This document shows positions 43,284 to 50,604 of a DNA stretch of 62,816 nt, piece by piece. The stretch is from positions 17,327 through 80,142 of the forward strand of contig CADCLH010000001.1 in NCBI GenBank assembly GCA_902802215.1. The letters run 5' to 3'. Each line of letters opens with the position of its first letter. Within the stretch, counting starts at the first letter, position 1. The position numbers were made by a program, and so were the translations under genes. This DNA comes from Oscillospiraceae bacterium. Lineage in GTDB: Bacteria; Bacillota; Clostridia; Oscillospirales; Oscillospiraceae. The notes beneath the pieces were generated by a model. The model saw nothing but the letters and a program-made list of their open reading frames with translations. It ran no database searches and was not told the DNA's origin.

Positions 43284-44200
43284 GCACGCTCTTCCAGCTT
43301 CCTCTGCGCCAGCAGCTCATAACCCTTGGCTGTGGCACAGATATCGTCGTTGATCGTGACCCGATTGGGATCGTAATCCGCAAAGTTCCGGATCAGGCAG
43401 CCCCCACCGCCGACCACATAGAGCCGCATCAGCTCCGGGGTATACTCATGCTCCCGCAGGCGGCGCATGATCCCGGCGGCATAGCCTTTTGCCACTTCCC
43501 GGATCGTGTCCAAGTACTGACTCCCGATGTCGGCGTTTCCGAAGCGGAGGACTTCTTCGATTACGGCATCGTCTACCGCGACGCCGTATTTCTGCATCAG
43601 TTTCTCACGGGCGGCAAGCATACACTGGTGGGTGCCGTATTTTTCCGTAAAGCACTTGCTGACGACCGGCCTGCCGTTATTGATGTACATGATGTTCATC
43701 GTTCCGTTGCCGATGTCGCAGAGCATGTTCACGCCGCGAAACTCCCTCAGCCGATCCGCCACGGCGGAAAAGCCCTGCGGGAACACATCGGCTCCGGCAA
43801 ACTCCACATGGCAGCTCTCGCCGCGGAAGGTGAAGTCTGCCTCTTTGTTCTGGAGCAGATAGCTCCTGAACGCCTCCTTTTGTTCGCTGACCCAGGTGAG
43901 GGGCAGCCCCGCCGCAAGATGGACGCGGGCACTTGCCAGACCACGCAAGTGCAGCTCGATCCCGATGGCCGCGAGCGTCAGGATGTAATAATCCTGATCG
44001 TGCATCTTCGCGGCGGCAAACTCCTTGTGCTCGTCCCCGATGATGTAATACCGTCCATCGTAGGTGAGCATATTGCGCGTGAAGGTCGGTTCTTTGTCGT
44101 AGGCTGTCACGCCGGACTTGAAAATGGCGTGGGCTGTTTTGATGTTGCCGTAACCATGGTCGATGCCGATGATTACGGGCTTGGTGGTGTTGAGATTCAT
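43280..44200 (-). CDS. parM: ParM/StbA-like actin-family partition ATPase
   Basis: The 306-residue protein has the actin-fold phosphate-1 loop IGIDHGYGNIKTAH, the phosphate-2 loop MLCDIGNGTMNIMYIN and the adenosine motif LYVVGGGGCLIRNF. ParM polymerises to segregate low-copy plasmids. Its presence in a tRNA-integrated element suggests a plasmid-like extrachromosomal phase. ATG 44200 follows AAAGGAG; the upstream extension to 44269 is not conserved. Confidence 0.85.
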   Translation of the reverse strand: MNLNTTKPVIIGIDHGYGNIKTAHAIFKSGVTAYDKEPTFTRNMLTYDGRYYIIGDEHKEFAAAKMHDQDYYILTLAAIGIELHLRGLASARVHLAAGLPLTWVSEQKEAFRSYLLQNKEADFTFRGESCHVEFAGADVFPQGFSAVADRLREFRGVNMLCDIGNGTMNIMYINNGRPVVSKCFTEKYGTHQCMLAAREKLMQKYGVAVDDAVIEEVLRFGNADIGSQYLDTIREVAKGYAAGIMRRLREHEYTPELMRLYVVGGGGCLIRNFADYDPNRVTINDDICATAKGYELLAQRKLEERA

Positions 44201-44356
44201 TTTTGCATTCTCCTTTCTTTGATCGCGTGGATTCACAGCAAAGCCGCCGGACGCGCGATTCAATCGCACATCCGGCGGCAGCGTCTTTTAACCTCCGCGT
44301 TATGATCTTTGAGGTTTTTCCCCTCCACTATAGTATACGGTAAAAATCTCAACAAA

Positions 44357-44423
44357 GGCCGATTTTTGCCACTTTTGCATTTGAAACTGCAAATCGGCCA
44401 TCATAAATGCAAAAGTGCATTTG
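44357..44423. promoter_or_regulatory. Candidate partition centromere or operator
   Basis: Upstream of parM two interlocked inverted repeats occur: GGCCGATTT (44357) with AAATCGGCC (44391), and TTTTGCATTT (44373) with AAATGCAAAA (44405). TGCATTTG is repeated directly at 44376 and 44416. Upstream-of-parM placement fits parC. No gene is visible in the gap. Confidence 0.45.
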
Positions 44424-44430
44424 CGAGGAC

Positions 44431-44475
44431 AAAAGAAAAAAGACCCGAAACCATGTGCATAGACACGGTTCCAGG
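44431..44475 (-). terminator. Terminator of the small XRE gene
   Basis: An imperfect 15-bp stem (about 44442-44456 with 44462-44476) is followed on the minus strand by a long T-rich run. Confidence 0.6.
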
Positions 44476-44688
44476 TCAGGTCGGTTCTTCATCGGGGAGA
44501 TAGCGCACAATGTCCGCAAGGTCACATTGCAGAATCTTGCACAGAGCATCCAGCGTGTTTGTCGAGACGGAATCTCCGGCTTTGAGCCTTCGAATCGTGG
44601 AGCTGCTGATCTGCCCCTTGACCTGCAAGGTGTATGTGGTCGCCCCGCGCTCTTTCATCGTCTGCCACAGCGGATCATAGGAGATCAT
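44476..44688 (-). CDS. XRE-family transcriptional regulator
   Basis: The 70-residue protein is a compact Cro/CI-type helix-turn-helix (TYTLQVKGQISSSTIRRLKAGDSVSTNTLDALCKILQCDLADIVRYLP). It is divergent from the gene at 44794, and the gap between them holds a perfect 11-bp inverted repeat that is a likely operator. GGGAGGG precedes the ATG. Confidence 0.85.
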   Translation of the reverse strand: MISYDPLWQTMKERGATTYTLQVKGQISSSTIRRLKAGDSVSTNTLDALCKILQCDLADIVRYLPDEEPT

Positions 44689-44725
44689 ACAGCGCCCTCC
44701 CTTCTCTCAGCACTTGCTTTATCAT

Positions 44726-44768
44726 CATTATTGCCTGTAATGGTGATAAAGTGTTATAGGCAATAATG
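44726..44768. promoter_or_regulatory. Palindromic operator between divergent genes
   Basis: CATTATTGCCT (44726-44736) and AGGCAATAATG (44758-44768) are perfect inverted arms with a 21-bp spacer. TTTATCA and TGATAAA repeats lie nested within and beside it. Binding by the adjacent XRE protein is inferred. Confidence 0.5.
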
Positions 44769-44793
44769 CCCATACAGGTTAGGAGGGCTTTCA

Positions 44794-45201
44794 ATGGAAA
44801 CAAGTGGTTCCGTCTGCTTTATTCGACATCCGCGAACTATCGGCGATCTGATGATCCCGCATCTGCTCGAACGAGAGCGGCAGTATGAAATTGTCAAGAC
44901 CATTATGCTCGGAAAGATAGACTACGAAAATTTTATCACGGACATGCTTGCGGATCGGCAGTTTATCGAGGATAATGCCGCACTGTGTTCGCGGGGAGAA
45001 ATATGGAAATGCCTCCTGATCCGGCAGCGCGGTCAGACCGGCGGCGTGCTGGTAATGCCCGAGGGTACTTGCTTTGTCGGCTGGGCAGGCTTGGCAGACA
45101 GGATCGAGTTTGCCTTGGACGAGGCAGACCGCGCGGCGGATTCTTCCAATGTCCGCTATTCCGCAGAGGAAGTATTTGACCGCTTAAAGAAACAAAAATA
45201 A
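44794..45201 (+). CDS. Hypothetical protein of the mobile element
   Basis: The 135-residue soluble protein has no recognised motif. The first half is helical (RQYEIVKTIMLGKIDYENFITDMLADRQF). The second contains a beta-rich stretch (WKCLLIRQRGQTGGVLVMPEGTCFVGWAG) and ends in a helical acidic segment. AGGAGGG 8 bp upstream and the divergent operator support expression under XRE control. Related proteins occur in Clostridial integrative elements, with no known function. Confidence 0.65.
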   Translation: METSGSVCFIRHPRTIGDLMIPHLLERERQYEIVKTIMLGKIDYENFITDMLADRQFIEDNAALCSRGEIWKCLLIRQRGQTGGVLVMPEGTCFVGWAGLADRIEFALDEADRAADSSNVRYSAEEVFDRLKKQK

Positions 45202-45202
45202 G

Positions 45203-45253
45203 AAGAGACCCGAAAACATCCCGTCTTATTGACAAGCTGCTTTCGGGTCTCTT
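45203..45253. terminator. Bidirectional terminator
   Basis: A perfect 13-bp stem (45203-45215 with 45241-45253) has A- and T-rich flanks between convergent genes. Confidence 0.7.
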
Positions 45254-45262
45254 TCCGCAGTC

Positions 45263-45439
45263 TCAGTACACCCTTCCATCGGCGGCGATGATCGTCAGAA
45301 TACCCCGCCGCAGGATGTACTCGTTTTCCGCCTCGTCGAGGAAGCACTGATACACATGTGTCGGCTCCAGCTCCCAGTGCCGAACCAGCGTCCCCACGAT
45401 GCGAAAGCCCATGCTCTCCGCCTGCATTTGAATTCCCAT
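45263..45439 (-). CDS. Small hypothetical protein (58 aa)
   Basis: The minus-strand frame reads MGIQMQAESMGFRIVGTL through to EYILRRGILTIIAADGRVY with AAAGGGG upstream of its ATG. It uses codons like a real gene and ends at the terminator at 45203-45253. No family is recognised. Confidence 0.6.
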   Translation of the reverse strand: MGIQMQAESMGFRIVGTLVRHWELEPTHVYQCFLDEAENEYILRRGILTIIAADGRVY

Positions 45440-45501
45440 ATCTCATACCCCTTTCAAATAATAGTCTCAACAAACACTGTACCAAATCTTTCCCGCGATT
45501 C

Positions 45502-45530
45502 TTGCTGGCTGCCGCTTCTTTTGCTATACT
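45502..45530 (+). promoter_or_regulatory. Predicted promoter of the WYL regulator
   Basis: TTGCTG (45502-45507) and TATACT (45525-45530) are 17 bp apart, shortly before the start codon. Confidence 0.55.
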
Positions 45531-45555
45531 GACCCCAGAAAGCGAGGGATGCCCC

Positions 45556-46545
45556 ATGGCCGCGGGAGATAACCAAAAACTCAAAATGCTCTATCTTGTC
45601 AAAATCTTCTCCGAGGAGACGGACGATTCCCATGCCCTGTCCCTGCAGGAGATCGTCGACCGGCTCGAGGTTTACGGCGTGAATGCGGAGCGTAAGACGC
45701 TGTACAAGGACTTCGGCGAGCTGGAGAAGTTTGGCCTCGAAATCCTCAGTGAACAGTCGGGACGGAATGTGCTCTATCATCTCGCCACGCGCCGTTTTGA
45801 GCTGCCGGAGCTGAAATTACTGGTGGATGCGGTGCAGGGCTCCCGCTTTATCACGGAGAAAAAATCCCGCCAGCTTATCAAAAAATTAGAATCCCTCGCC
45901 AGCATCCACGAGGCCCAGCGCCTCCAGCGGCAGGTGCTGATCACCGGGCGCATCAAGGCCATGAATGAGAGCATTTTCTACAATGTGGACATGCTGCACG
46001 AGGCCATCAACACCGACCGTCAGATCCGTTTTCAATACTTCCAGTGGAACGTCCGCAGGGAGCAGGAGCTGCGCCACGGCGGAGAGTGGTATCGCATCAG
46101 CCCCTGGTGCCTGCTGTGGGACGATGAAAACTACTACCTCGTCGCCTACGACGCAAACGACCGAAAGATCAAGCACTACCGCGTGGACAAGATTCTGCGC
46201 CTGTCCATCACCGACAAGCCCCGCGAGGGCAAACAGCAGTTCAAGGAGTTCGACGCCGCAAAATATACGCGCGGCCTCTTCGGCATGTATGGCGGCAAGC
46301 TCACGCGGGTGACCCTCGAGGGACGCAGCGACATGGCCGGCCCGCTGATCGACCGCTTCGGCAGGGACATCACGATCCAGCCGATCGACGACGACACCTT
46401 TACCGCGTCGGTCGAGGTCAGCGCGAGCCGTCACTTTATCGCCTGGATCATCGCGCTCGGCGACGGTATCCGCATCACCGGCCCGAAATCGCTGGTGGAC
46501 GACATGCGCACCGAGGCAAAACGCCTTGCCGAACTGTACCCATAA
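45556..46545 (+). CDS. WYL-domain transcriptional regulator
   Basis: The 329-residue protein has an N-terminal HTH_11-type winged helix (LSLQEIVDRLEVYGVNAERKTLYKDFGELEKFGLEI). A WYL domain (GEWYRISPWCLLWDDENYYLVAYDANDRKIKHYRVDKI) follows, then a C-terminal WCX-like segment. WYL regulators respond to small ligands or nucleic acids and often control CRISPR, phage-defence or mobile-element genes. Here the nearest defence locus is 11 kb away. ATG 45556 follows GAGGGA; the upstream extension is non-conserved. Confidence 0.88.
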   Translation: MAAGDNQKLKMLYLVKIFSEETDDSHALSLQEIVDRLEVYGVNAERKTLYKDFGELEKFGLEILSEQSGRNVLYHLATRRFELPELKLLVDAVQGSRFITEKKSRQLIKKLESLASIHEAQRLQRQVLITGRIKAMNESIFYNVDMLHEAINTDRQIRFQYFQWNVRREQELRHGGEWYRISPWCLLWDDENYYLVAYDANDRKIKHYRVDKILRLSITDKPREGKQQFKEFDAAKYTRGLFGMYGGKLTRVTLEGRSDMAGPLIDRFGRDITIQPIDDDTFTASVEVSASRHFIAWIIALGDGIRITGPKSLVDDMRTEAKRLAELYP

Positions 46546-46656
46546 TTAGGCGGCTTCATCCTCCATGCTTTCGTAGTAGTCGCGCTCGCTGCTGAAAAGC
46601 AGATAGCGCCCATTTACATAGCCGTAATACCCGCTGCCTGCGTAATAACCTTTCAT
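46546..46656 (-). CDS. Small 36-aa Tyr/Gly-rich protein
   Basis: The minus-strand frame MKGYYAGSGYYGYVNGRY... SMEDEAA has a near-perfect AGGAGG 8 bp upstream of ATG. Proteins with the same MKGxYxxxGYxGxVNGRYxLF pattern are repeatedly found in Clostridial mobile elements. Function is unknown. Confidence 0.65.
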   Translation of the reverse strand: MKGYYAGSGYYGYVNGRYLLFSSERDYYESMEDEAA

Positions 46657-46681
46657 TTCATATACCTCCTTGTTCTTCCTG

Positions 46682-47078
46682 CATACAGAATAGCATAAAA
46701 CATGTCCAGAAAATTCCCCTTGGTCGGCACAAGACCTTAAATCGAGGGAAACTTTCTGGACATGTTTTGCTGTATAATAAGGAATGAAAACGGGGCGTTA
46801 TCCCCGCGTCACAAAGGAGGCGAACTGTATGAAAGAGAAAACCTGGCTTCCGGGGAATATCAGCGACCGCGTGCGTGATTTGCGCGAGGAGTGGGGCCTG
46901 ACGCGAAAAGAGCTTGCCCAGCGCAGCGGGGTCGATGAAAGCCAGCTCGGGCGGATCGAGAACAACAAGATTCGGAAAATCCAGGACGACGCGCTGACAA
47001 AGCTGGCAAAATTCTTTTGCGTGTCCACGGATTTTCTGCTCGGCCTTACCGACATTCCCGACCGGAAGAATTACGATA
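46682..47078 (+). repeat. Duplicated regulatory module, part A, copy 1
   Basis: This segment is nearly identical to 55035-55431. It holds the palindromic operator, TATAAT and the N-terminal codons of an XRE regulator. At the GATA at 47075-47078 it jumps to sequence matching 56726 onward. Confidence 0.85.
46697..46778 (+). promoter_or_regulatory. Operator-promoter of XRE regulator copy 1
   Basis: AAAACATGTCCAGAAA (46697-46712) and TTTCTGGACATGTTTT (46753-46768) form 16-bp perfect inverted arms. TATAAT (46773-46778) lies just after the second arm, so a bound repressor would block it. Confidence 0.6.
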
Positions 47079-47155
47079 CCACGGTGGTATTACTTCCGAT
47101 CGCTTCTGACACCATACACAGCGCGGGCAAAGATGCTGATACCAACCATGCCTGA
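46829..47155 (+). CDS. XRE regulator, copy 1, truncated and chimeric
   Basis: Residues 1-83 or so match the regulator at 55182 (WLPGNISDRVRDLREEWGLTRKELAQRSGVDESQLGRIENNKIRKI), a canonical Cro/CI HTH. After KNYD the frame enters repeat DNA and adds a 25-residue tail (TTVVLLPIASDTIHSAGKDADTNHA) encoded by what is non-coding in the intact copy. The large C-terminal domain is lost by a 1,298-bp deletion. It may still bind the shared operator and act as a dominant regulator. ATG 46829 follows AAGGAGG; the ATG at 46784 is at the transcription start. Confidence 0.75.
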   Translation: MKEKTWLPGNISDRVRDLREEWGLTRKELAQRSGVDESQLGRIENNKIRKIQDDALTKLAKFFCVSTDFLLGLTDIPDRKNYDTTVVLLPIASDTIHSAGKDADTNHA

Positions 47156-47234
47156 AAGTGGTATCAACACCAGAGATCATGTCACCAGAAAGAAGTCCAT
47201 TTGATACCAGCGTGGGAAGCTTTGTGCAAAACCG
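47075..47234 (+). repeat. GATACCA repeat array, copy 1
   Basis: This matches 56726-56885. GATACCA or its complement occurs at 47075, 47138, 47159 (inverted) and 47203, with one-mismatch copies at 47085 and 47108. No gene is visible apart from the end of the chimeric regulator. Confidence 0.75.
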
Positions 47235-47246
47235 AACGAAAAGAGA

Positions 47247-47296
47247 AAACGGACCGGAGCCGCACATGAAGGATGTGCAGACTCCGATCCGTTTTT
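47247..47296 (+). terminator. Terminator upstream of the WG-repeat gene
   Basis: A 13-bp stem with one mismatch (47247-47259 with 47282-47294) holds an inner GCACAT/ATGTGC stem and is followed by TTTTT. Confidence 0.7.
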
Positions 47297-47353
47297 GCGG
47301 GGGAAACGATGCGAGAAAACAGGCAAGCGTAGCATTACACGATATCGTCTTTG

Positions 47354-47382
47354 TTGCTTTTCCAATTGCTGTATGTTACAAT
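47354..47382 (+). promoter_or_regulatory. Predicted promoter of the zinc-ribbon cargo block
   Basis: TTGCTT (47354-47359) and TACAAT (47377-47382) are spaced by 17 bp, about 80 bp before the WG-repeat gene. Confidence 0.5.
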
Positions 47383-47459
47383 ACAGGAAGTTTTATATAA
47401 AAGCAATTTATTTATAGGTTTTCTTCACTGGCATACTATAAGAGAAGGAGACAAGAGGT

Positions 47460-50057
47460 ATGAAGTGCGTGAAATGCGGAACCGAGCTCAATGCGAGCAT
47501 GCTCAGAGCCGACGGGGCGCTGGAGTGCCCGAACTGCGGTGCCGTATACAGGAAAAAGAACAGCGCGGCGCCTCAGCCGAAAGCGGCGGCGCCGACGGGG
47601 TCTGACCGCGCCGGACAGGCGGCGCGGGGCGACGCGGCACGCGCGACCCTGAACAGGGCCGTTCAGTATGGGAAAAACACAGCTGACGCCCTGCGCAGCG
47701 ATCCGAACGTGCAGCGAGCCGCCGAAGCATACCGGGCCGGAAAAGCCGCGTTGTCCGAGACTGCTGCAGAAACATATGCATCAGGGAAAAAATGGGTCGA
47801 AGCGCAGAGAACAGCAAAAGCAGCGGGCAAGGTGGCTGGCCCCATGCTCCGGCGCGGCGCTCTGAAGCCGATCCTCTTGGCGCTGGTCGTGGTGCTGGGC
47901 ATCGTATTCGGCGGCTATGCGATCGTGCACAATTCCGGCGGGGCGTCCCTGTCCATCTTTGAGAGCCGGGACGAGCGGGATGTGAAGGATCTGCTGAAAC
48001 GGCTTGAGAAGGCCTACAACAAGCAGGATACCTATGCCCTTTTGCAGCTCTATGATCCCACCTATACTGACGCCATGTTCGGCATGCTGAACCTGTTCGG
48101 CCTCAAGGGCGACGCGCTCAAGAGCATGCTGCCTCTGGCCTCGCAGTTCATCTCCCAATACAACAGCCAGTACGGCACCACGGACAGCGGGACAATCAAG
48201 GTGAAGCTGCTGGATTATGAGACGGACGATTCGACGGGCGCTGTAAAATACGAGGTCACGTTCTCCTTCAAGGACGGAACAAAGCAGACCCTGACGGAGA
48301 CGACGGACATCGTCAAAGTCGACGACAAATGGTACTTTTCGTATTATCAGAGCGGGTCAGGCAGTCTCTCCTCCGGCACAGCGGCTGCGCATACCCCGGC
48401 GCCGCCCCCCACGCCAACGCCAAAGCCGGATTATGGCCCTGTCCCTGTCAACACGAATCTGTCCGACTCGGATATTGAGGGAACAATGTATTCATTTCAG
48501 GGGACAAAGCGGGACGGTGGCCTGGGCTGGGGTATCATGAATGAGCACGGCACGGAGGTCTTCGCACCGTTTTTCGATAAGATCGCGTTTTGCGGCGACG
48601 ATTTCCTTGTGACGATGGACAACAAATATTGGGGCGCTGTCGACCGCAGAGGCAAGATGCTCGTGGATTATGATCTCATTGACGCGCAGAGCCTCTGGAA
48701 CGGCTATATCAGCTATACGGATTCGGACGGCAGACTGCGCGCTCTGTACAATCTGAAGACCGGGGCCTCGACCCCCTTCGTCTATGAGGAGCTCGGACAT
48801 GTGGACGAAAACGGTCTCTTCAGAGCCAAAAAGGGCGGACTGTGGGGCTTGATCGACGACCGCGGGAACGTGAAGGTTGACTTCCAGTATCAGATGATCG
48901 CAAGAGATATTACATTGGACGGCCTGTATCCGGCAGAAAAAGGAGGATACTACGGCCTCTTTGACACGGAGGGCAATATCCGCGTTGATTTTCGCTATGA
49001 TGAGTTACAGCTCTACAGCGGCGATCTCATTGCGGTCTCTCTGAACGGTGCCTGGGGGCTTGTGGACGGCCATGGAACGGAAATACTGCCCCTTGCGCAC
49101 AATCGTAAGTTCCTCCGATTCAACCATGAGGAGAAAACGCTTTTCGTAGCAGGGTTTAGTGATCAGTCGAATTCCGACTACGAATGGTCTAACGGACAGT
49201 GCGTGAATGTTTATGCCCAGGATGGAAAACTTTTGGCTTCAACGCCGTATAGTACCTATTATTTGCTTAACAAGGGAAGAATCCTTGTGAAGCAGCGCAG
49301 CGAAATCTATCACAGCGGCTATGTGTATCGCTATCTTCTGATGGACGCTTATGGAAATATCCTGTTCGATACCGAGCCGGTTATGCACCACGTGATCGAC
49401 TCTTATCTTGCGAACCATCCCGATCGGGTCAATTCGTATTATCTCCCTGTCATCAATCTTAGCCAGATCGGCCAGTCTGACTATCTTCTGTTGATAACAC
49501 GCATTCAGGATATGAAAGACAACGAAAGACTCTTCCTGATCCTTGACAAAAACGGGGTCCCGCTCACACAGAGCTTTCTCACCGGCGGTTCGACAGCGCC
49601 GGAAGTGTTCCTGTCCCACGACGGAACGCGTCTGTTTGTTTCCTGTTCGGAGCTTGGCAGTATACACAGAACCAAAACGAGAGTGTATTCCTTCCCGGAT
49701 ATGACACTCCTGTCAGAGCATCCGTTCGCGCTCTCGGAGCTGCATGAATACGGGGACAGCTTTATAGGAGGGGACGAAAGCACACACAAATACCACCTGA
49801 TGGATCGAAACGGAAATTCACAGAAGCAATATACATCTTATTCGGGTTACGCCATAGCGGACGCCGGTTCGTATGCCATTCTTTCAGACGGTATCTATTA
49901 CGGTGTCTTAACCGACACGGGCTTTGCCGGAAATGGCGTTGCTTATACGGAAAAACCGACCTATAATTCCGCCGCGCGCGTCTTCACGCTCAGCGACGGG
50001 AGCAGGAAGGAGTTTTATCGCTATAACCCGGACGGAACGCTGACGCCGTTCTCGTGA
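47460..50057 (+). CDS. Zinc-ribbon, single-TM, WG-repeat protein
   Basis: The 865-residue protein starts with a zinc ribbon (CVKCG ... CPNCG, residues 3-27) and an Ala-rich helical region. One transmembrane helix (about residues 137-155) follows. Outside the membrane are an NTF2-like segment (about 170-295), a Pro/Thr linker and at least five WG repeats (GWGIMNEHG, YWGAVDRRG, LWGLIDDRG, YYGLFDTEG, AWGLVDGHG). A degenerate propeller-like C terminus ends the protein. WG repeats form beta-propellers that usually bind ligands or proteins. Function is unknown. It is the first gene of the cargo block, has GAAGGAG before ATG, and resembles the layout of the TIR protein at 2775. Confidence 0.8.
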   Translation: MKCVKCGTELNASMLRADGALECPNCGAVYRKKNSAAPQPKAAAPTGSDRAGQAARGDAARATLNRAVQYGKNTADALRSDPNVQRAAEAYRAGKAALSETAAETYASGKKWVEAQRTAKAAGKVAGPMLRRGALKPILLALVVVLGIVFGGYAIVHNSGGASLSIFESRDERDVKDLLKRLEKAYNKQDTYALLQLYDPTYTDAMFGMLNLFGLKGDALKSMLPLASQFISQYNSQYGTTDSGTIKVKLLDYETDDSTGAVKYEVTFSFKDGTKQTLTETTDIVKVDDKWYFSYYQSGSGSLSSGTAAAHTPAPPPTPTPKPDYGPVPVNTNLSDSDIEGTMYSFQGTKRDGGLGWGIMNEHGTEVFAPFFDKIAFCGDDFLVTMDNKYWGAVDRRGKMLVDYDLIDAQSLWNGYISYTDSDGRLRALYNLKTGASTPFVYEELGHVDENGLFRAKKGGLWGLIDDRGNVKVDFQYQMIARDITLDGLYPAEKGGYYGLFDTEGNIRVDFRYDELQLYSGDLIAVSLNGAWGLVDGHGTEILPLAHNRKFLRFNHEEKTLFVAGFSDQSNSDYEWSNGQCVNVYAQDGKLLASTPYSTYYLLNKGRILVKQRSEIYHSGYVYRYLLMDAYGNILFDTEPVMHHVIDSYLANHPDRVNSYYLPVINLSQIGQSDYLLLITRIQDMKDNERLFLILDKNGVPLTQSFLTGGSTAPEVFLSHDGTRLFVSCSELGSIHRTKTRVYSFPDMTLLSEHPFALSELHEYGDSFIGGDESTHKYHLMDRNGNSQKQYTSYSGYAIADAGSYAILSDGIYYGVLTDTGFAGNGVAYTEKPTYNSAARVFTLSDGSRKEFYRYNPDGTLTPFS

Positions 50058-50108
50058 TCGTCACGGGCCGAAATGCTTTTAAAAAAGTGAATGTGAGGAT
50101 AATGTGTC

Positions 50109-50585
50109 ATGTGGTTGCTCTTTATAGCCATGCTTCTGATTGTCGCAGTCTATGGAAACTATAACCTTAAGAAAAACCGGCAGCTTGCAGCGAACGGGGA
50201 CGTCATCCAGAGAGAAGAATATTTCTGGGAAAACACCGAGTACCTGTATTCTGGCGCAACATACGGGGAAGTGATGGATGCAATCAATCGGGCGGATTTT
50301 TCGGCCTGCAGAGTGACAATAACTCCCAATTATGAAGGGTCCAAAATCTGCGCATTTGTGGCGAAGGGAAGATTCTCGGCAGCGCTGGTATACCACGGAG
50401 AAGAAAACGGAGAGCATATCTATGAGTTCAGCGTTCTCTCATGGAAACCTGACCGCCTCGTGACCGCTTCTGTTCAGATGAATGGGTTGTTGACCATACT
50501 TGAAAAAATATTTCTGTCCATCGACCCGGACACTGAAGTGGAAATACAGACAAATGACGTCAAAACCAAAACGTCATTCTTATGA
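50109..50585 (+). CDS. Single-TM protein of unknown function
   Basis: The 158-residue protein has an N-terminal membrane anchor (MWLLFIAMLLIVAVYGNY). A soluble alpha/beta region follows (VIQREEYFWENTEYLYSGATYGEVMDAINRADF...). There is no Lys/Arg-rich signal peptide or lipobox. It is 50 bp after the WG-repeat gene and 20 bp before the next, so it is part of the same operon. No family is recognised. Confidence 0.7.
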   Translation: MWLLFIAMLLIVAVYGNYNLKKNRQLAANGDVIQREEYFWENTEYLYSGATYGEVMDAINRADFSACRVTITPNYEGSKICAFVAKGRFSAALVYHGEENGEHIYEFSVLSWKPDRLVTASVQMNGLLTILEKIFLSIDPDTEVEIQTNDVKTKTSFL

Positions 50586-50604
50586 AGCAGAGAGGTGATC
50601 CTTG

